Positions 8,212 to 18,897 are shown, numbered from the stretch's first letter. The stretch is DNA of 64,000 nucleotides from Bradyrhizobium sp. Ec3.3 (GCF_000472925.1 NZ_AXAS01000035.1:1-64000); one strand, 5' to 3'. Numbers and translations: made by a program. Notes: a model not told the origin generated them from the letters alone.

Positions 8212-8517
8212 GTCCCCTCCTGATCGGATTCGGGCGGCCTTGCCGCAGTATCACCGCGAGTTGTGGTACGACGCAAGCGACCTGATGCGGGCGCCACATG
8301 GCCTCTCCCGCATTCGGTCAATATGGTCAATCAAAAGTCGAATGTCGCGGGCGGGCGATCTGTCGGACTATCGGTCAGCATTGCTGCACAGCGGCGGAAG
8401 TTGGCGCGTTCCTTGCTGGAATGGCGCTTGCACGGTGCAAAAACTCTGGGCAACATGGAATCATGAGCCGGCCGAACAATCAAAAATCACGGCACGGCGG
8501 AGTGGAGAGGGTCAAGA
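8212..8517. other. Divergent intergenic region between lipid operon and dpp-like operon
   Basis: This 306-bp gap contains no credible gene. It should hold the promoter of the minus-strand lipid genes and that of the plus-strand peptide importer. A strong sigma-54 promoter match lies at 8402-8417 facing the importer. GGTCAATATGGTCAATC at 8318-8334 contains a short direct repeat, GGTCAAT, which could be a regulator site. A GGAGAGGG ribosome site precedes the ATG at 8518. Confidence 0.55.
8402..8417 (+). promoter_or_regulatory. Candidate sigma-54 (RpoN) -24/-12 promoter
   Basis: TGGCGCG-TTCC-TTGCT matches the RpoN consensus TGGCACG-N4-TTGCW with one mismatch (A to G). The GG at 8403-8404 and GC at 8415-8416 have the required 10-bp spacing. 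Transcription would begin near 8427, leaving a leader of about 90 nt before the binding-protein ATG at 8518. RpoN promoters often serve nitrogen-regulated importers, which fits a peptide transporter. No enhancer-binding-protein gene is in the window. Confidence 0.6.
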
Positions 8518-10119
8518 ATGTCGGTACGTCAGGGTCTTTTAGCGATGACGCTTGCCTCAGCGCTTGCGTTGGCGGTCTCACCGGCCATGAGCCAGACGCT
8601 GCGCTACGCCAACCAAGGCGAGCTCAAATCGCTCGACCCCTACACGCTCAATGAAAGTACTACCCACGCCCATCTCGGCCACGTCTATGAGGGCCTTGTC
8701 GAGCGGGACAAGGACCTGAAGATCATCCCGGCCCTGGCCGAAAGCTGGGAAATACCGGAGCCGACCCGGTGGCGCTTTCACCTGCGCAAGGGCGTGAAAT
8801 TCCACAATGGCGACCCGTTCACCGCCGACGACGTGGTGTTCTCGGCCGAACGCGTGCGCGCCCAGGGTTCGAACCTGCAGAACCGTCTCCCCGCCGACGC
8901 CAAAGTCGTCAAGGTCGACGACTACACCGTCGATTTCGTCCTCAGTTCGCCCAACCCCATCCTCCACGGGCAGTGGGACGTCTGGTACATCATGGACAAG
9001 AAATGGGCTGAGGCGAACAATGCGGTGGCACCGACGCCGGTCGCCGCCACGACCCCGAGCTACGCCTCGTTGCATGAGAATGGCACCGGCCCCTTCACGA
9101 TCGAGAGCCATCAGCCCGGCGTGAAGACCGTGTTCAAGGCTAATCCGAACTACTGGAAGAAGCCGGAACACAATCTCAAGGAGATCATCTTTACGCCGAT
9201 CGCCTCGGACGCGACGCGCGTCGCGGCGCTGTTGTCGGGCGAGGTCGATGTCATCGAGCCGGTTCCGATCCAGGACATCCAGCGCGTCAATGCGAGCCCC
9301 AATGCGACGGTGCTCTCCGGGCCGGAACTGCGCACGATCTTCATCGGCATGGACGAGTCGCGCGACGAGCTCCTGTTCTCGAACGTCAAGGGCAAGAACC
9401 CGTTCAAGGACATCCGCGTCCGCGAGGCCTTCTACAAGGCGATCGACGTCGAGCTGATCAAGAATCGCGTCATGCGTGGGCTCTCGACGCCATCCGCCCT
9501 GATGGTCGCCCCGGAGCTCTACCCGCTGTCGAAGGAGTTCACCCGGCCGAAATTCGATCTCGATGGCGCCAAGAAGCTCTTGACCGAGGCCGGCTATCCC
9601 GACGGCTTCGAGGTCACGATGGACTGCCCGAACGATCGCTACGTTAATGACGCCGCAATCTGCCAGGCTGTCGTCGGCATGCTCGCCCGCATCGGCGTCA
9701 AGGTGAGCCTGCTGGCGCAGCCCAAGGCGCAGTATTTTGCCAAGGTGCTGAAGCCCGGCGGCTACAAGACCTCGTTCTTCCTCCTGGGCTGGACGCCGGC
9801 AACGATGGACTCTCAGAACGTGCTGCACGACATCATGGGCTGTCGTGACGATCCGAAGGATCCCAACCGCGGCGAAGCCAATCTCGGCGGTTACTGCAAC
9901 AAGCAGCTCGACGAGCTTACGGACAAGATTCTGGTAGAGCCCGACGTGACCAAGCGCAATCTGCTGATCAAGCAGGCCTTCGAGATCGCCAACAAGGACT
10001 ACGCCTACATCCCGCTGCATCAGCAGGCGCTGGCCTGGGGCGTATCCAAGAAAGTGAAGCTGGTTCAGCGCGCGGACAACCAGGTCCTGCTCTACTGGGC
10101 CACCAAGCAGGAAGAGTAA
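8518..10119 (+). CDS. Peptide-type ABC transporter substrate-binding protein (SBP family 5), system A
   Basis: The 533-residue protein has a Sec signal peptide (MSVRQGLLAMTLASALALAV, cleavage near AMS-QT) followed by the family-5 pattern: LRYANQGELKSLDPY, HVYEGLVERDK, and the hallmark VKFHNGDPFTADDVVFSAER. It is periplasmic and should deliver peptides or related solutes to the permeases encoded just downstream. The start follows GGAGAGGG. A perfect hairpin separates it from the first permease gene. Substrate cannot be read from sequence; the downstream gamma-glutamyltransferase suggests gamma-glutamyl peptides or glutathione as possibilities. Confidence 0.93.
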   Translation: MSVRQGLLAMTLASALALAVSPAMSQTLRYANQGELKSLDPYTLNESTTHAHLGHVYEGLVERDKDLKIIPALAESWEIPEPTRWRFHLRKGVKFHNGDPFTADDVVFSAERVRAQGSNLQNRLPADAKVVKVDDYTVDFVLSSPNPILHGQWDVWYIMDKKWAEANNAVAPTPVAATTPSYASLHENGTGPFTIESHQPGVKTVFKANPNYWKKPEHNLKEIIFTPIASDATRVAALLSGEVDVIEPVPIQDIQRVNASPNATVLSGPELRTIFIGMDESRDELLFSNVKGKNPFKDIRVREAFYKAIDVELIKNRVMRGLSTPSALMVAPELYPLSKEFTRPKFDLDGAKKLLTEAGYPDGFEVTMDCPNDRYVNDAAICQAVVGMLARIGVKVSLLAQPKAQYFAKVLKPGGYKTSFFLLGWTPATMDSQNVLHDIMGCRDDPKDPNRGEANLGGYCNKQLDELTDKILVEPDVTKRNLLIKQAFEIANKDYAYIPLHQQALAWGVSKKVKLVQRADNQVLLYWATKQEE

Positions 10120-10135
10120 GTGTCGACGAGTTGTG

Positions 10136-10165
10136 AAGTCCCGGAAGCCTCGGCTTCCGGGACTT
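10136..10165 (+). terminator. Perfect stem-loop between binding protein and permease genes
   Basis: AAGTCCCGGAAGC (10136-10148) pairs perfectly with 10153-10165 around the loop CTCG. No clear U-tract follows, so full termination is not expected. Such hairpins downstream of binding-protein genes commonly protect the upstream mRNA or cause partial termination, giving more binding protein than permease. Confidence 0.7.
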
Positions 10166-10219
10166 GCCGTTTAGGGTCACGCAATGATGCGCACCGCTGA
10201 AGAGACGTGAAGGTACCAA

Positions 10220-11200
10220 ATGCTCGCTTTCACGCTTCGCAGGGCAATCCAGGCCGTCGGCGTCATGATCGCCGTAGGCATCATTGCGTTTTCGATGTTC
10301 CGCTTCGCCGGGGATCCCGTGAACCAGATGGTGTCGATCGACACCTCCGGTGCCGAACGCGCCGCGATCCGCCAATCGCTTGGCCTCGACGATCCCGTGA
10401 TCGTGCAGTTCGGCCGCTACGTCGCCAATGCCGCGCAGTTCAAGTTCGGCATCTCCTACCAGTTCCGCCTTCCGGTCACGAACCTGTTGATGGAGCGGAT
10501 GCCGGCGACGCTGGAGCTCGCGATCTGCGCCACCATCTTCGCGATGGTCGGCGGCATCCTGATGGGGGTCTATTCGGCGCTCCGCCGCGACTCCTTGCTG
10601 GCTCACGCATTCCAGGCGGTCTCGCTGATCGGCATCTCGCTGCCGACCTTCCTGATCGGCATCCTGCTGATCTACCTGTTCTCGGTGACGCTGGGCTGGC
10701 TGCCCTCGTTCGGCCGCGGCGAGGTCGTGCGTATCGGCTGGTGGACCACGGGGCTGCTCACGCTCTCCGGATTGAAGGCGCTCATCATGCCCTCGATCAC
10801 GCTCGGCCTGTTCCAGTTGACGCTGATCATGCGGCTGGTGCGTGCCGAGATGCTGGAGGTGATGCGCACCGACTATATCCGCTTTGCCCGCGCCCGTGGG
10901 CTGACGACACGGGCAATCCATTTCGGGCACGCGCTGCGCAACACGCTGATTCCCGTTATCACGGTGGCCGGCCTGCAATTTGGCTCGGTAATTGCATTCG
11001 CGATCATCACCGAGACCGTATTCCAATGGCCCGGCATGGGCCTCCTGTTCGTGCAGGCCGTGCAGAACGTCGATATCCCGATCATGGCGGCCTATTTGAT
11101 GATGGTGTCCCTGATTTTCGTCACCATCAATCTCGTCGTCGACATCCTCTATACCATCGTCGATCCGCGCCTGCGCTCGACGGTCAGCCGGGCACATTGA
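10220..11200 (+). CDS. Dpp/Opp-type ABC transporter permease (DppB-like), system A
   Basis: The 326-residue membrane protein has an N-terminal helix (AIQAVGVMIAVGIIAFSMFRF) followed by a periplasmic stretch and about five further transmembrane helices. The cytoplasmic EAA loop that contacts the ATPases is ADYIRFARARG-like (TDYIRFARARGLTTRAI). Order and length match DppB. The start at 10220 follows GAAGG. It precedes the second permease by one base and should form the heterodimeric channel with it. Confidence 0.92.
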   Translation: MLAFTLRRAIQAVGVMIAVGIIAFSMFRFAGDPVNQMVSIDTSGAERAAIRQSLGLDDPVIVQFGRYVANAAQFKFGISYQFRLPVTNLLMERMPATLELAICATIFAMVGGILMGVYSALRRDSLLAHAFQAVSLIGISLPTFLIGILLIYLFSVTLGWLPSFGRGEVVRIGWWTTGLLTLSGLKALIMPSITLGLFQLTLIMRLVRAEMLEVMRTDYIRFARARGLTTRAIHFGHALRNTLIPVITVAGLQFGSVIAFAIITETVFQWPGMGLLFVQAVQNVDIPIMAAYLMMVSLIFVTINLVVDILYTIVDPRLRSTVSRAH

Positions 11201-11201
11201 G

Positions 11202-12173
11202 ATGAGTGAGGCCGTCGTTCAGCACAAGGCGGAAGAGCCCGTCGCGCGCGGCGCGGCGCAGACGGGCTGGTTCAAGCGCGCGCTCGACAGCGACCTGTTC
11301 TATTCGTTCCGCCGCTCCAGGATCACGATGATCGCGGCGGCGGTGACGCTGCTGTTCTTCCTGCTCGCGATCTTCGCTTCGCTCCTCTCCGTGCAAAATC
11401 CCTTCGACCCAGCGCAGCTCCAGTTGATGAACTCGCGCATCTCGCCGCTGTGGACCGCCGATGGCCAGAGCCCGTTCCTGCTCGGCACCGACGAGCAGGG
11501 CCGCGACGTGCTCTCCGCGATCCTCTACGGCCTGCGGATCTCGCTCCTCGTCGGCGTTCTCGGCGTCGTCTTGTCCGGCGCGCTCGGCATCCTGCTCGGC
11601 CTGACCGCGGGCTATTTCGGCGGCGCCGTCGACGGCCTGATCATGCGCGTGGCCGACGTGCAGCTCTCCTTCCCCGCAATCCTGATCGCGCTTCTGATCA
11701 ACGGCATCGCCAAGTCGGTGCTCGGCAACAAGCTGGATGAGATGAGCATGCTCGGCGTGCTCGTGCTCGCGATCGGCCTGAGCTTCTGGGTGCAATATGC
11801 CCGCACCGTGCGTGGCTCGGTGATGGTCGAGAAGAACAAGGACTATGTTGCCGCCGCGCAGCTGATCGGCCTGCCCGCGCCCGTGATCATGCTGCGCCAT
11901 GTGCTGCCGAACACGATGGGGCCGATCCTTGTGATTGCCACCATCAACCTGGCGCTCGCCATCATCACCGAGGCGACGCTGTCGTTCCTCGGCTCGGGCA
12001 TGCCCGAAACCATGCCTTCGCTCGGCACGCTGATCCGCATCGGCAATAACTATCTGTTCGCAGGCGAATGGTGGATCGTCGCCTTCCCCGGCCTCGCGCT
12101 CGCTGCGCTGATTCTCTCCATCAACCTGCTCGGCGACTGGCTGCGCGACGCGCTCAATCCAAAGCTCAGGTGA
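11202..12173 (+). CDS. Dpp/Opp-type ABC transporter permease (DppC-like), system A
   Basis: This 323-residue permease has the long cytoplasmic N-terminus of DppC proteins, a first helix at about 46-66 (ITMIAAAVTLLFFLLAIFAS), the conserved FLLGTDEQGRDVLSAILYG segment and an EAA loop (NKDYVAAAQLIGLP). C-terminal GDWLRDALNPKLR is the usual ending. It starts directly after the DppB-like stop and is followed after 13 bp by the ATPase genes. Confidence 0.92.
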   Translation: MSEAVVQHKAEEPVARGAAQTGWFKRALDSDLFYSFRRSRITMIAAAVTLLFFLLAIFASLLSVQNPFDPAQLQLMNSRISPLWTADGQSPFLLGTDEQGRDVLSAILYGLRISLLVGVLGVVLSGALGILLGLTAGYFGGAVDGLIMRVADVQLSFPAILIALLINGIAKSVLGNKLDEMSMLGVLVLAIGLSFWVQYARTVRGSVMVEKNKDYVAAAQLIGLPAPVIMLRHVLPNTMGPILVIATINLALAIITEATLSFLGSGMPETMPSLGTLIRIGNNYLFAGEWWIVAFPGLALAALILSINLLGDWLRDALNPKLR

Positions 12174-12186
12174 GTCCACCTCGTTC

Positions 12187-13173
12187 ATGACCGAAACAGT
12201 TCTCTCCGTGCGTAACCTTCAGGTGGAGTTCGCCTCCCGTCGCGGCACGCTGCGCGCGATCGACGGCGTCTCCTTCGATATCGCCAAGGGCGAGGTGCTG
12301 GGCGTAGTCGGCGAGTCCGGCGCCGGCAAGTCGGTCACCGGGCTCTCGGTGATCGGCCTGATCGACCCGCCCGGCGGTATTTCCGGCGGCGAGATCCACC
12401 TCGCCGGCACGCGCATCGACAATCTGCCGCCGGAGGAGATGCGCCGCGTCCGGGGCAAGCGGATCGGCATGATCTTCCAGGATCCGCTGACCTCGCTGAA
12501 CCCGCTCTACAAGATCGGTGACCAGATCGTGGAGACGATCCGCACGCATCTGAACCTGTCCGAGCAGGCCGCGCGCCGCCGCGCCATCGATCTTCTCGCC
12601 GAGGTCGGCATCCCCGCGCCGGAGAAGCGCATCGACGGCTACCCGCATGAATTCTCCGGCGGCATGCGCCAGCGCGTGGTGATTGCGCTCGCGATCTGCG
12701 CCGAGCCGGAGCTGATCATCGCGGACGAGCCGACCACCGCGCTCGACGTCTCCGTGCAGGCGCAGATCATCTCGCTGATCAAGCGGCTCGGGCGTGACCA
12801 CGGCACCGCGGTGATGCTGGTGACCCACGACATGGGGGTGATCGCTGAGACCTCCGACCGCGTCGCGGTGATGTATGCCGGCCGCGTCGCCGAGATCGGC
12901 CCGGTGCAGGACGTCGTGAAGAACCCGCTGCACCCCTACGCCAAGGGCCTGATGGGTGCGATCCCGACGCTCGCCGGCGAGGACAAGCGCCTGGTGCAGA
13001 TCCCCGGCTCCATGCCGCGCCTGTCGGCGATCCCGCGCGGCTGTTCGTTCAATCCGCGCTGCGCCTTTGCGTTCGACCGCTGCCGGGTCGACCGGCCCGA
13101 GCCGCTGGTCCAAGGCGCGCAATCTGTCGCCTGCCACCTCTATGACAGCGTTCCTGCGGAGAGCGCAGCATGA
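12187..13173 (+). CDS. Peptide ABC transporter ATP-binding protein (DppD-like), system A
   Basis: The 328-residue ATPase has Walker A GESGAGKS (42-49), the Q-loop FQDPLTSLNP, signature FSGGMRQR, Walker B LIIADEPTTALD and switch His in LVTHDMG. The C-terminal oligopeptide-transporter extension carries the cysteine pattern GCSFNPRCAFAFDRC plus a later Cys, known in Opp/Dpp ATPases to be able to bind an iron-sulfur cluster. Its stop overlaps the next start (ATGA), so it is translationally coupled to the partner ATPase. Confidence 0.93.
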   Translation: MTETVLSVRNLQVEFASRRGTLRAIDGVSFDIAKGEVLGVVGESGAGKSVTGLSVIGLIDPPGGISGGEIHLAGTRIDNLPPEEMRRVRGKRIGMIFQDPLTSLNPLYKIGDQIVETIRTHLNLSEQAARRRAIDLLAEVGIPAPEKRIDGYPHEFSGGMRQRVVIALAICAEPELIIADEPTTALDVSVQAQIISLIKRLGRDHGTAVMLVTHDMGVIAETSDRVAVMYAGRVAEIGPVQDVVKNPLHPYAKGLMGAIPTLAGEDKRLVQIPGSMPRLSAIPRGCSFNPRCAFAFDRCRVDRPEPLVQGAQSVACHLYDSVPAESAA

Positions 13174-14159
13174 GCGCGCCCTTCGTCCAGGCCAAAAATC
13201 TGCGCCGCGTCTTCGACGTCTCGAAACCGTGGCTGAACCGGGTGCTCGAAGGCGGCCATCTCGAATATCTCAAGGCCGTCGACGGCGTCACCTTCGACAT
13301 CAACAAGGGCGAGACTTTTGCGCTGGTCGGAGAATCAGGCTCGGGCAAGACGACGGTCGCACGAATGATCGTCGGGCTGCTGCCGCCGAGCTCGGGCCAG
13401 GTCCAGATCGATGGCGTCTCGATGACTGATCCGAAGCAGGCGCCGGCGCGCCGCCGCCTGCGCCGCCGCATCCAGATGATCTTCCAGGACCCCTATGCGA
13501 GTCTCAATCCGCGTTTCCGGGTCGACGCCATCATCGCCGAGCCGATCCGCGCCTTCGACCTGATCCAGGGCGAGCGCGACATCCAGGCCCGCGTCGGCGA
13601 ATTGTTGAGCCTGGTGGGGCTGCATCCCGACGACCGGCTGAAATATCCGCATGAATTCTCCGGCGGACAGCGCCAACGCATCGCGATCGCGCGCGCGCTG
13701 GCGTCCGACGCCGAGTTTATCGTCTGCGACGAGCCGACCTCGGCGCTCGACGTGTCCGTGCAGGCGCAGATCCTCAATCTGATGCGCGACCTCCAGGACA
13801 AGTTCGGCCTCACCTACATGTTCATCAGCCACAACCTTGCGGTCGTCCGCCACATGGCGAGCCGCGTCGGCGTGATGTATCTCGGCCGCATCGTCGAGAT
13901 CGCCGAAGGCCGTGAGCTGTTTGCGCGCCCGCGCATGCCCTACACCAAGATGCTGCTCGGCGCGGTGCCGGATCTGGCGATGTCCGGCCGTCAGCGTATT
14001 CCGGTCAAAGGCGAGATCCCGAACCCGATCGATCCGCCGCCGGGATGCGCGTTCAATCCGCGCTGCCCCCTCGCCTTCGATCTCTGCCGAAAGGAGACGC
14101 CGCAACTGATTGACGGCGTCGCCTGCCACGCCGTCAACTCCGCGCCGGTACCGGCGTGA
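13170..14159 (+). CDS. Peptide ABC transporter ATP-binding protein (DppF-like), system A
   Basis: This 329-residue partner ATPase has Walker A GESGSGKTT (54-62), FQDPYASLNPRF, signature EFSGGQRQR, Walker B FIVCDEPTSALD and switch His in ISHNLA. The C-terminal cysteine motif is GCAFNPRCPLAFDLC. The inserted N-terminal segment (WLNRVLEGGHLEYLKAVDG) is typical of DppF/OppF proteins. It completes the five-gene system A and is followed by the gamma-glutamyltransferase gene after 88 bp without a clear terminator. Confidence 0.93.
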   Translation: MSAPFVQAKNLRRVFDVSKPWLNRVLEGGHLEYLKAVDGVTFDINKGETFALVGESGSGKTTVARMIVGLLPPSSGQVQIDGVSMTDPKQAPARRRLRRRIQMIFQDPYASLNPRFRVDAIIAEPIRAFDLIQGERDIQARVGELLSLVGLHPDDRLKYPHEFSGGQRQRIAIARALASDAEFIVCDEPTSALDVSVQAQILNLMRDLQDKFGLTYMFISHNLAVVRHMASRVGVMYLGRIVEIAEGRELFARPRMPYTKMLLGAVPDLAMSGRQRIPVKGEIPNPIDPPPGCAFNPRCPLAFDLCRKETPQLIDGVACHAVNSAPVPA

Positions 14160-14247
14160 CGCGCGCGTGCCATGCTGCCCGCGCAATTGGCAGCGGGTCT
14201 TGCCTGTGATCAATTGCGCCCGCCGCAAACAAGAAAAGTGATCTCCC

Positions 14248-16053
14248 ATGGCCAGCAACATCAATCCGGATCCCTTCACGACGAGGCCCGAGATCGAAGG
14301 CACGTTCGGGGTCGTGGCCACCACGCACTGGATTGCGACCGCCGTCGGCATGGCCATCCTCGAAAAAGGCGGCAACGCGTTTGACGCCGGCGTCGCGACC
14401 GCCTTCACGCTTCAGGTGGTCGAGCCGCATCTCAACGGCCCCGGCGGCGACGTGCCCATCATCGTGCATGACGTCAAGCGCGGCCGCACCGAAGTGATCT
14501 GCGGCCAGGGCCCGGCGCCGGCGCGCGCCACCATTGCCCATTACAAGAGCGAAGGGCTCGACATGGTCCCCGGCACCGGCCTGCTTGCGGCCTGCGTTCC
14601 CGGCACCTTCGAATCCTGGATGATGCTGCTCCGCGACTACGGCACGATGCGTGTGCGCGACGTGCTTGAACCCGCCATTTCCTACGCACGCGACGGCTAT
14701 CCGCTGGTTGAACGCGCCTGCGCGACGATCAAGACCGTCGAGCAGCTGTTTCGCAAGCACTGGCCGACTTCGGCCGCCGTCTATCTTCCGAACGGCGAGG
14801 TGCCGAAGCCCGGCACGCTCTTCACCAATAAGACACTCGCGGCGACCTACGCCCGCATCCTCAGCGAAGCCGAAAGTGGCGGCGGTGGCCGCGACGCCGA
14901 GATCGAGCGCGCGCGGAACGCCTGGTCGCAAGGCTTCGTCGCCGAGGCCATCGACAAGTTCTGCCGGACGCAGGAGGTGATGGACGTCAGCGGCACGCCG
15001 CATCGCGGCGTTCTCTCGGCCGACGACATGGCGCGCTGGCAGCCGACGATCGAAACGCCGCTGACTTACGACTACGGTCGTTACACCGTCTGCAAGGCCG
15101 GCGTCTGGAGCCAGGGTCCGGTCACGCTGCAGCAGCTCGCTCTGCTCAAGGGCTTTGCGCTCGACGGGCTCGATCCAACGGGCCCGGAATTCATCCATCT
15201 CCAGATCGAATGCGCCAAGCTCGCTTTCGCTGATCGCGAAAAGTTCTACGGCGATCCGAAGTTCAACGAGATCCCGATCGCGACGCTCTTGTCGGATGCC
15301 TATAACGACGAGCGCCGCAAGCTGGTCACCGAAAAGGCCTCGCTCGACTTCCGACCCGGCTCGGTCGAGGGCTTTGGCGGGGTCGTCAAATTGCGCCGCG
15401 CCGAAGGCCAGCGCGAGGCGGTCGGCGCGCTCGGCGCCGGCGAGCCCACAGTCGGACGCTTCGGCGAAGTGCGCGGCGACACAGTTCATTTCGACATCAT
15501 CGACAAGGCCGGCAACATGGTGTCCTCGACGCCATCGGGCGGCTGGCTGCAATCCTCGCCGGTCATTCCGGAACTCGGCTTTTGTCTCGGCAGCCGCGCC
15601 CAGATGTTCTGGCTGGAGGAAGGTCACCCCGCCTCGCTCGCGCCGGGCAAGCGTCCGCGCACCACGCTGTCGCCGACCATGGCGCTGCGTGACGGCGAGC
15701 CGTATCTCGCCTGGGGATCCCCGGGCGGTGACCAGCAGGATCAGTGGATCACGCAGTTCTTCCTGCGGCATGTCCATTGCAACCTCAATCTCCAGGAGGC
15801 GATCGACGCGCCGGCTTGGCATTCCGAGCATTTCCCGATCTCGTTCTGGCCGCGCACCGCGCGCCCCGGCGTGCTCGTGGTGGAGAACCGCGTGCCCAAG
15901 GCGACGATCGAGAATTTGCGCGAGCGCGGGCATATCGTGGAGGTCGGCCCCGACTGGTCCGAGGGCCGCCTCACGGCCGCCTCGCGGGTCGGGGTGCGCC
16001 GACGCGCCGCCGCCAATCCGCGCGGCATGCAGGGTTACGCGGCAGGACGCTGA
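14248..16053 (+). CDS. Gamma-glutamyltransferase family protein (Ntn-hydrolase)
   Basis: The 601-residue protein has the GGT opening GVVATTHWIATAVGMAIL and GGNAFDAGVATAF, the GPGGD loop, and the autocleavage region GDTVHFDIID, in which Thr412 is the predicted new N-terminal nucleophile. PSGGWLQSS supplies the oxyanion glycines. Family members cleave gamma-glutamyl amide bonds or transfer the gamma-glutamyl group. Unlike periplasmic GGT of E. coli it has no signal peptide, so it would act on imported substrates in the cytosol, which fits its position between two peptide importers. The nucleophile is followed by Val rather than the usual Thr, so specificity may differ. Confidence 0.88.
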   Translation: MASNINPDPFTTRPEIEGTFGVVATTHWIATAVGMAILEKGGNAFDAGVATAFTLQVVEPHLNGPGGDVPIIVHDVKRGRTEVICGQGPAPARATIAHYKSEGLDMVPGTGLLAACVPGTFESWMMLLRDYGTMRVRDVLEPAISYARDGYPLVERACATIKTVEQLFRKHWPTSAAVYLPNGEVPKPGTLFTNKTLAATYARILSEAESGGGGRDAEIERARNAWSQGFVAEAIDKFCRTQEVMDVSGTPHRGVLSADDMARWQPTIETPLTYDYGRYTVCKAGVWSQGPVTLQQLALLKGFALDGLDPTGPEFIHLQIECAKLAFADREKFYGDPKFNEIPIATLLSDAYNDERRKLVTEKASLDFRPGSVEGFGGVVKLRRAEGQREAVGALGAGEPTVGRFGEVRGDTVHFDIIDKAGNMVSSTPSGGWLQSSPVIPELGFCLGSRAQMFWLEEGHPASLAPGKRPRTTLSPTMALRDGEPYLAWGSPGGDQQDQWITQFFLRHVHCNLNLQEAIDAPAWHSEHFPISFWPRTARPGVLVVENRVPKATIENLRERGHIVEVGPDWSEGRLTAASRVGVRRRAAANPRGMQGYAAGR

Positions 16054-16071
16054 AGGGCTGACGAGCACGAC

Positions 16072-16778
16072 ATGACCTGGTCGATCATCGCCCGAGATCC
16101 TGCCACCGGCCAATTCGGCATCGCGGTTGCGACGCGCTTCTTCGCCGTCGGCGCGCGCGTCCCCTTCATCGCCGCTGGCCTTGGCGCCATCGCGACGCAG
16201 GCTTTCGTCAATCCCTATTATGGCATCGACGGCATCAAGCTGTTGCGCGAAGCCCTGAATGCGCATGACGTGCTCGCGGCACTGCTGGCGACCGATGATG
16301 GCCGTGAAAGCCGCCAGGTCCACATCATGGACGCCAGTGGCGAGGTCGCGGCGCACACCGGCCGCGACTGCATCGACTGGTGCGGACACACGGCGGGAAG
16401 CGGCTTCTCCATTGCCGGCAACATGCTTGCCGGTCCTGATGTCCTCAGCGAGACGGCGAAGACCTACATCGCCAATGACAGCCTGCCCTTCCCGCGCCGC
16501 CTGCTGGCGGCGATGCGCGCCGGCGAAGCCGCAGGCGGCGACAAGCGTGGCAAGCAGTCTGCTGCGCTCTTGATCCATGGCGAGGAGGAATGGTCCGCGC
16601 TCGACCTGCGCGTCGACGATCATCCCGATCCGCTCGCCGAGCTGGCACGGCTCGAGCAGGTCAGCAACGAACTCTGGGTACACTTCCGCGACTCCCTGCC
16701 GACGCGCCGGAACCCCGCGGGGATCACCGATCGCGCGGTGATCGACGCCCGCATCGCGGCCGCCCGCGCGACCGAGCA

Positions 16779-16782
<4 letters not shown>
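16072..16782 (+). CDS. DUF1028 family protein, Ntn-hydrolase-like
   Basis: The 236-residue protein begins MTWSIIARDPATGQFGIAVATRFFAVGARVPF, the hallmark of DUF1028, a family with a predicted Ntn-hydrolase fold. After Met removal, Thr2 would be available as an N-terminal nucleophile, though this role is not proven. Later conserved pieces are ATQAFVNPYYG and GFSIAGNMLAG. It lies 18 bp after the GGT gene, and its stop overlaps the next ATPase start (ATGA), so it belongs to the transport operon. A peptidase, amidase or isopeptidase role next to GGT is plausible but unproven. Confidence 0.85.
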
Positions 16783-17767
<985 letters not shown>

Positions 17768-17768
<1 letters not shown>

Positions 17769-18874
17769 TGGCGCTGCTCGAGGTCGAAAATCTGGTCAAG
17801 CATTTCGTTGCCGAGCGCTCGTTGCTCGGCAGGCCCAAGGCCCTCGTCAAGGCCGTCGACGGGGTCAGCTTTACGCTCGAAACCGGCAAGACGCTCGCGC
17901 TGGTCGGTGAATCCGGCTGCGGCAAATCGACGGTCAGCCGGCTGGTGCTGCGGCTGATCGAGCCGGATGCCGGCAGCGTCCGTTTCGAGGGTCGTGATCT
18001 GCTCGCGCTCGACGCCAATGCGCTGCGCACCTTCCGCCGAAAGGCGCAAATCATCTTTCAGGATCCTTACGCCTCGCTCAACCCGCGCATGACCGTCGGC
18101 CAGATTCTGACCGAGCCGCTCGCGCTGCATGACCTGGTCCCGCCATCGTGCCGCCGCGAGCGCGTTGCCGAGTTGTTGCGGCTGGTCGGGCTGGAGCCGA
18201 GGCTCGCGCGCCGCTATCCGCACGAATTCTCCGGCGGGCAGCGTCAGCGCATCGCGATTGCGCGGGCGCTGGCGGTCGAGCCCAGGCTGATCATCTGCGA
18301 CGAGCCGGTCTCGGCGCTCGACGTGTCGATCCGCTCGCAGATCCTGAACCTGCTGCGCGAGTTGCAGGATCGCCTTGGCCTCGCCTACATCTTCGTGTCG
18401 CACGATCTTGCCGTGGTGAAGCACATCGCCGACCGCGTCGCCGTGATGAATCTCGGTCGCATCGTTGAGACGGCCGACGCCGACGCACTGTTCGCCGCGC
18501 CGCGCCATCCCTATAGCCGCGCGCTGTTGTCGGCGATTCCCCTGCCGCAGCCGCACGCAAAGCGAAGCACCATCCTGCTCAAGGGCGAGATGCCGAGCGC
18601 GCTCAATCCGCCGACGGGGTGCCGCTTCCACACCCGCTGCCCGTTCGTGGTCGACCGCTGCCGCAGCGAGGCACCGCAACTTTTGGCTGATAGCAGCGGC
18701 CATGCCACGGCATGTCACCGCGTCGCGGAGCTGCCACCGGCCGATGCCATCCTGCCCGCCCCGCACGCTATGTCGCCGGAGCTCGCGAAATTGGTCGCAG
18801 CCTTCAGCCGAAAGACGGAAGGCGCTGGCCCCTCCGGGGTTTGTATACAAGATGCACCGGTCACACCGAGATAG
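17768..18874 (+). CDS. Peptide ABC transporter ATP-binding protein (DppF-like), system B
   Basis: The start at 17768 shares one base with the preceding stop (TGATG). The 368-residue product has Walker A GESGCGKST (47-55), FQDPYASLNPRM, signature EFSGGQRQR, Walker B LIICDEPVSALD and VSHDLA. The cysteine motif GCRFHTRCPFVVDRC follows. It is about 40 residues longer than the system A partner, with an extra C-terminal tail rich in Ala/Pro of no evident function. Strong coupling to the upstream ATPase supports a heterodimer. Confidence 0.92.
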
Positions 18875-18897
18875 CCGATAGCCATGAAGGTGATGCA

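Noticed and set aside
8422..8440. A second TGGC...TGC pattern next to the sigma-54 candidate
   Set aside because: The GG-to-GC spacing is 12 instead of 10, which RpoN does not tolerate.
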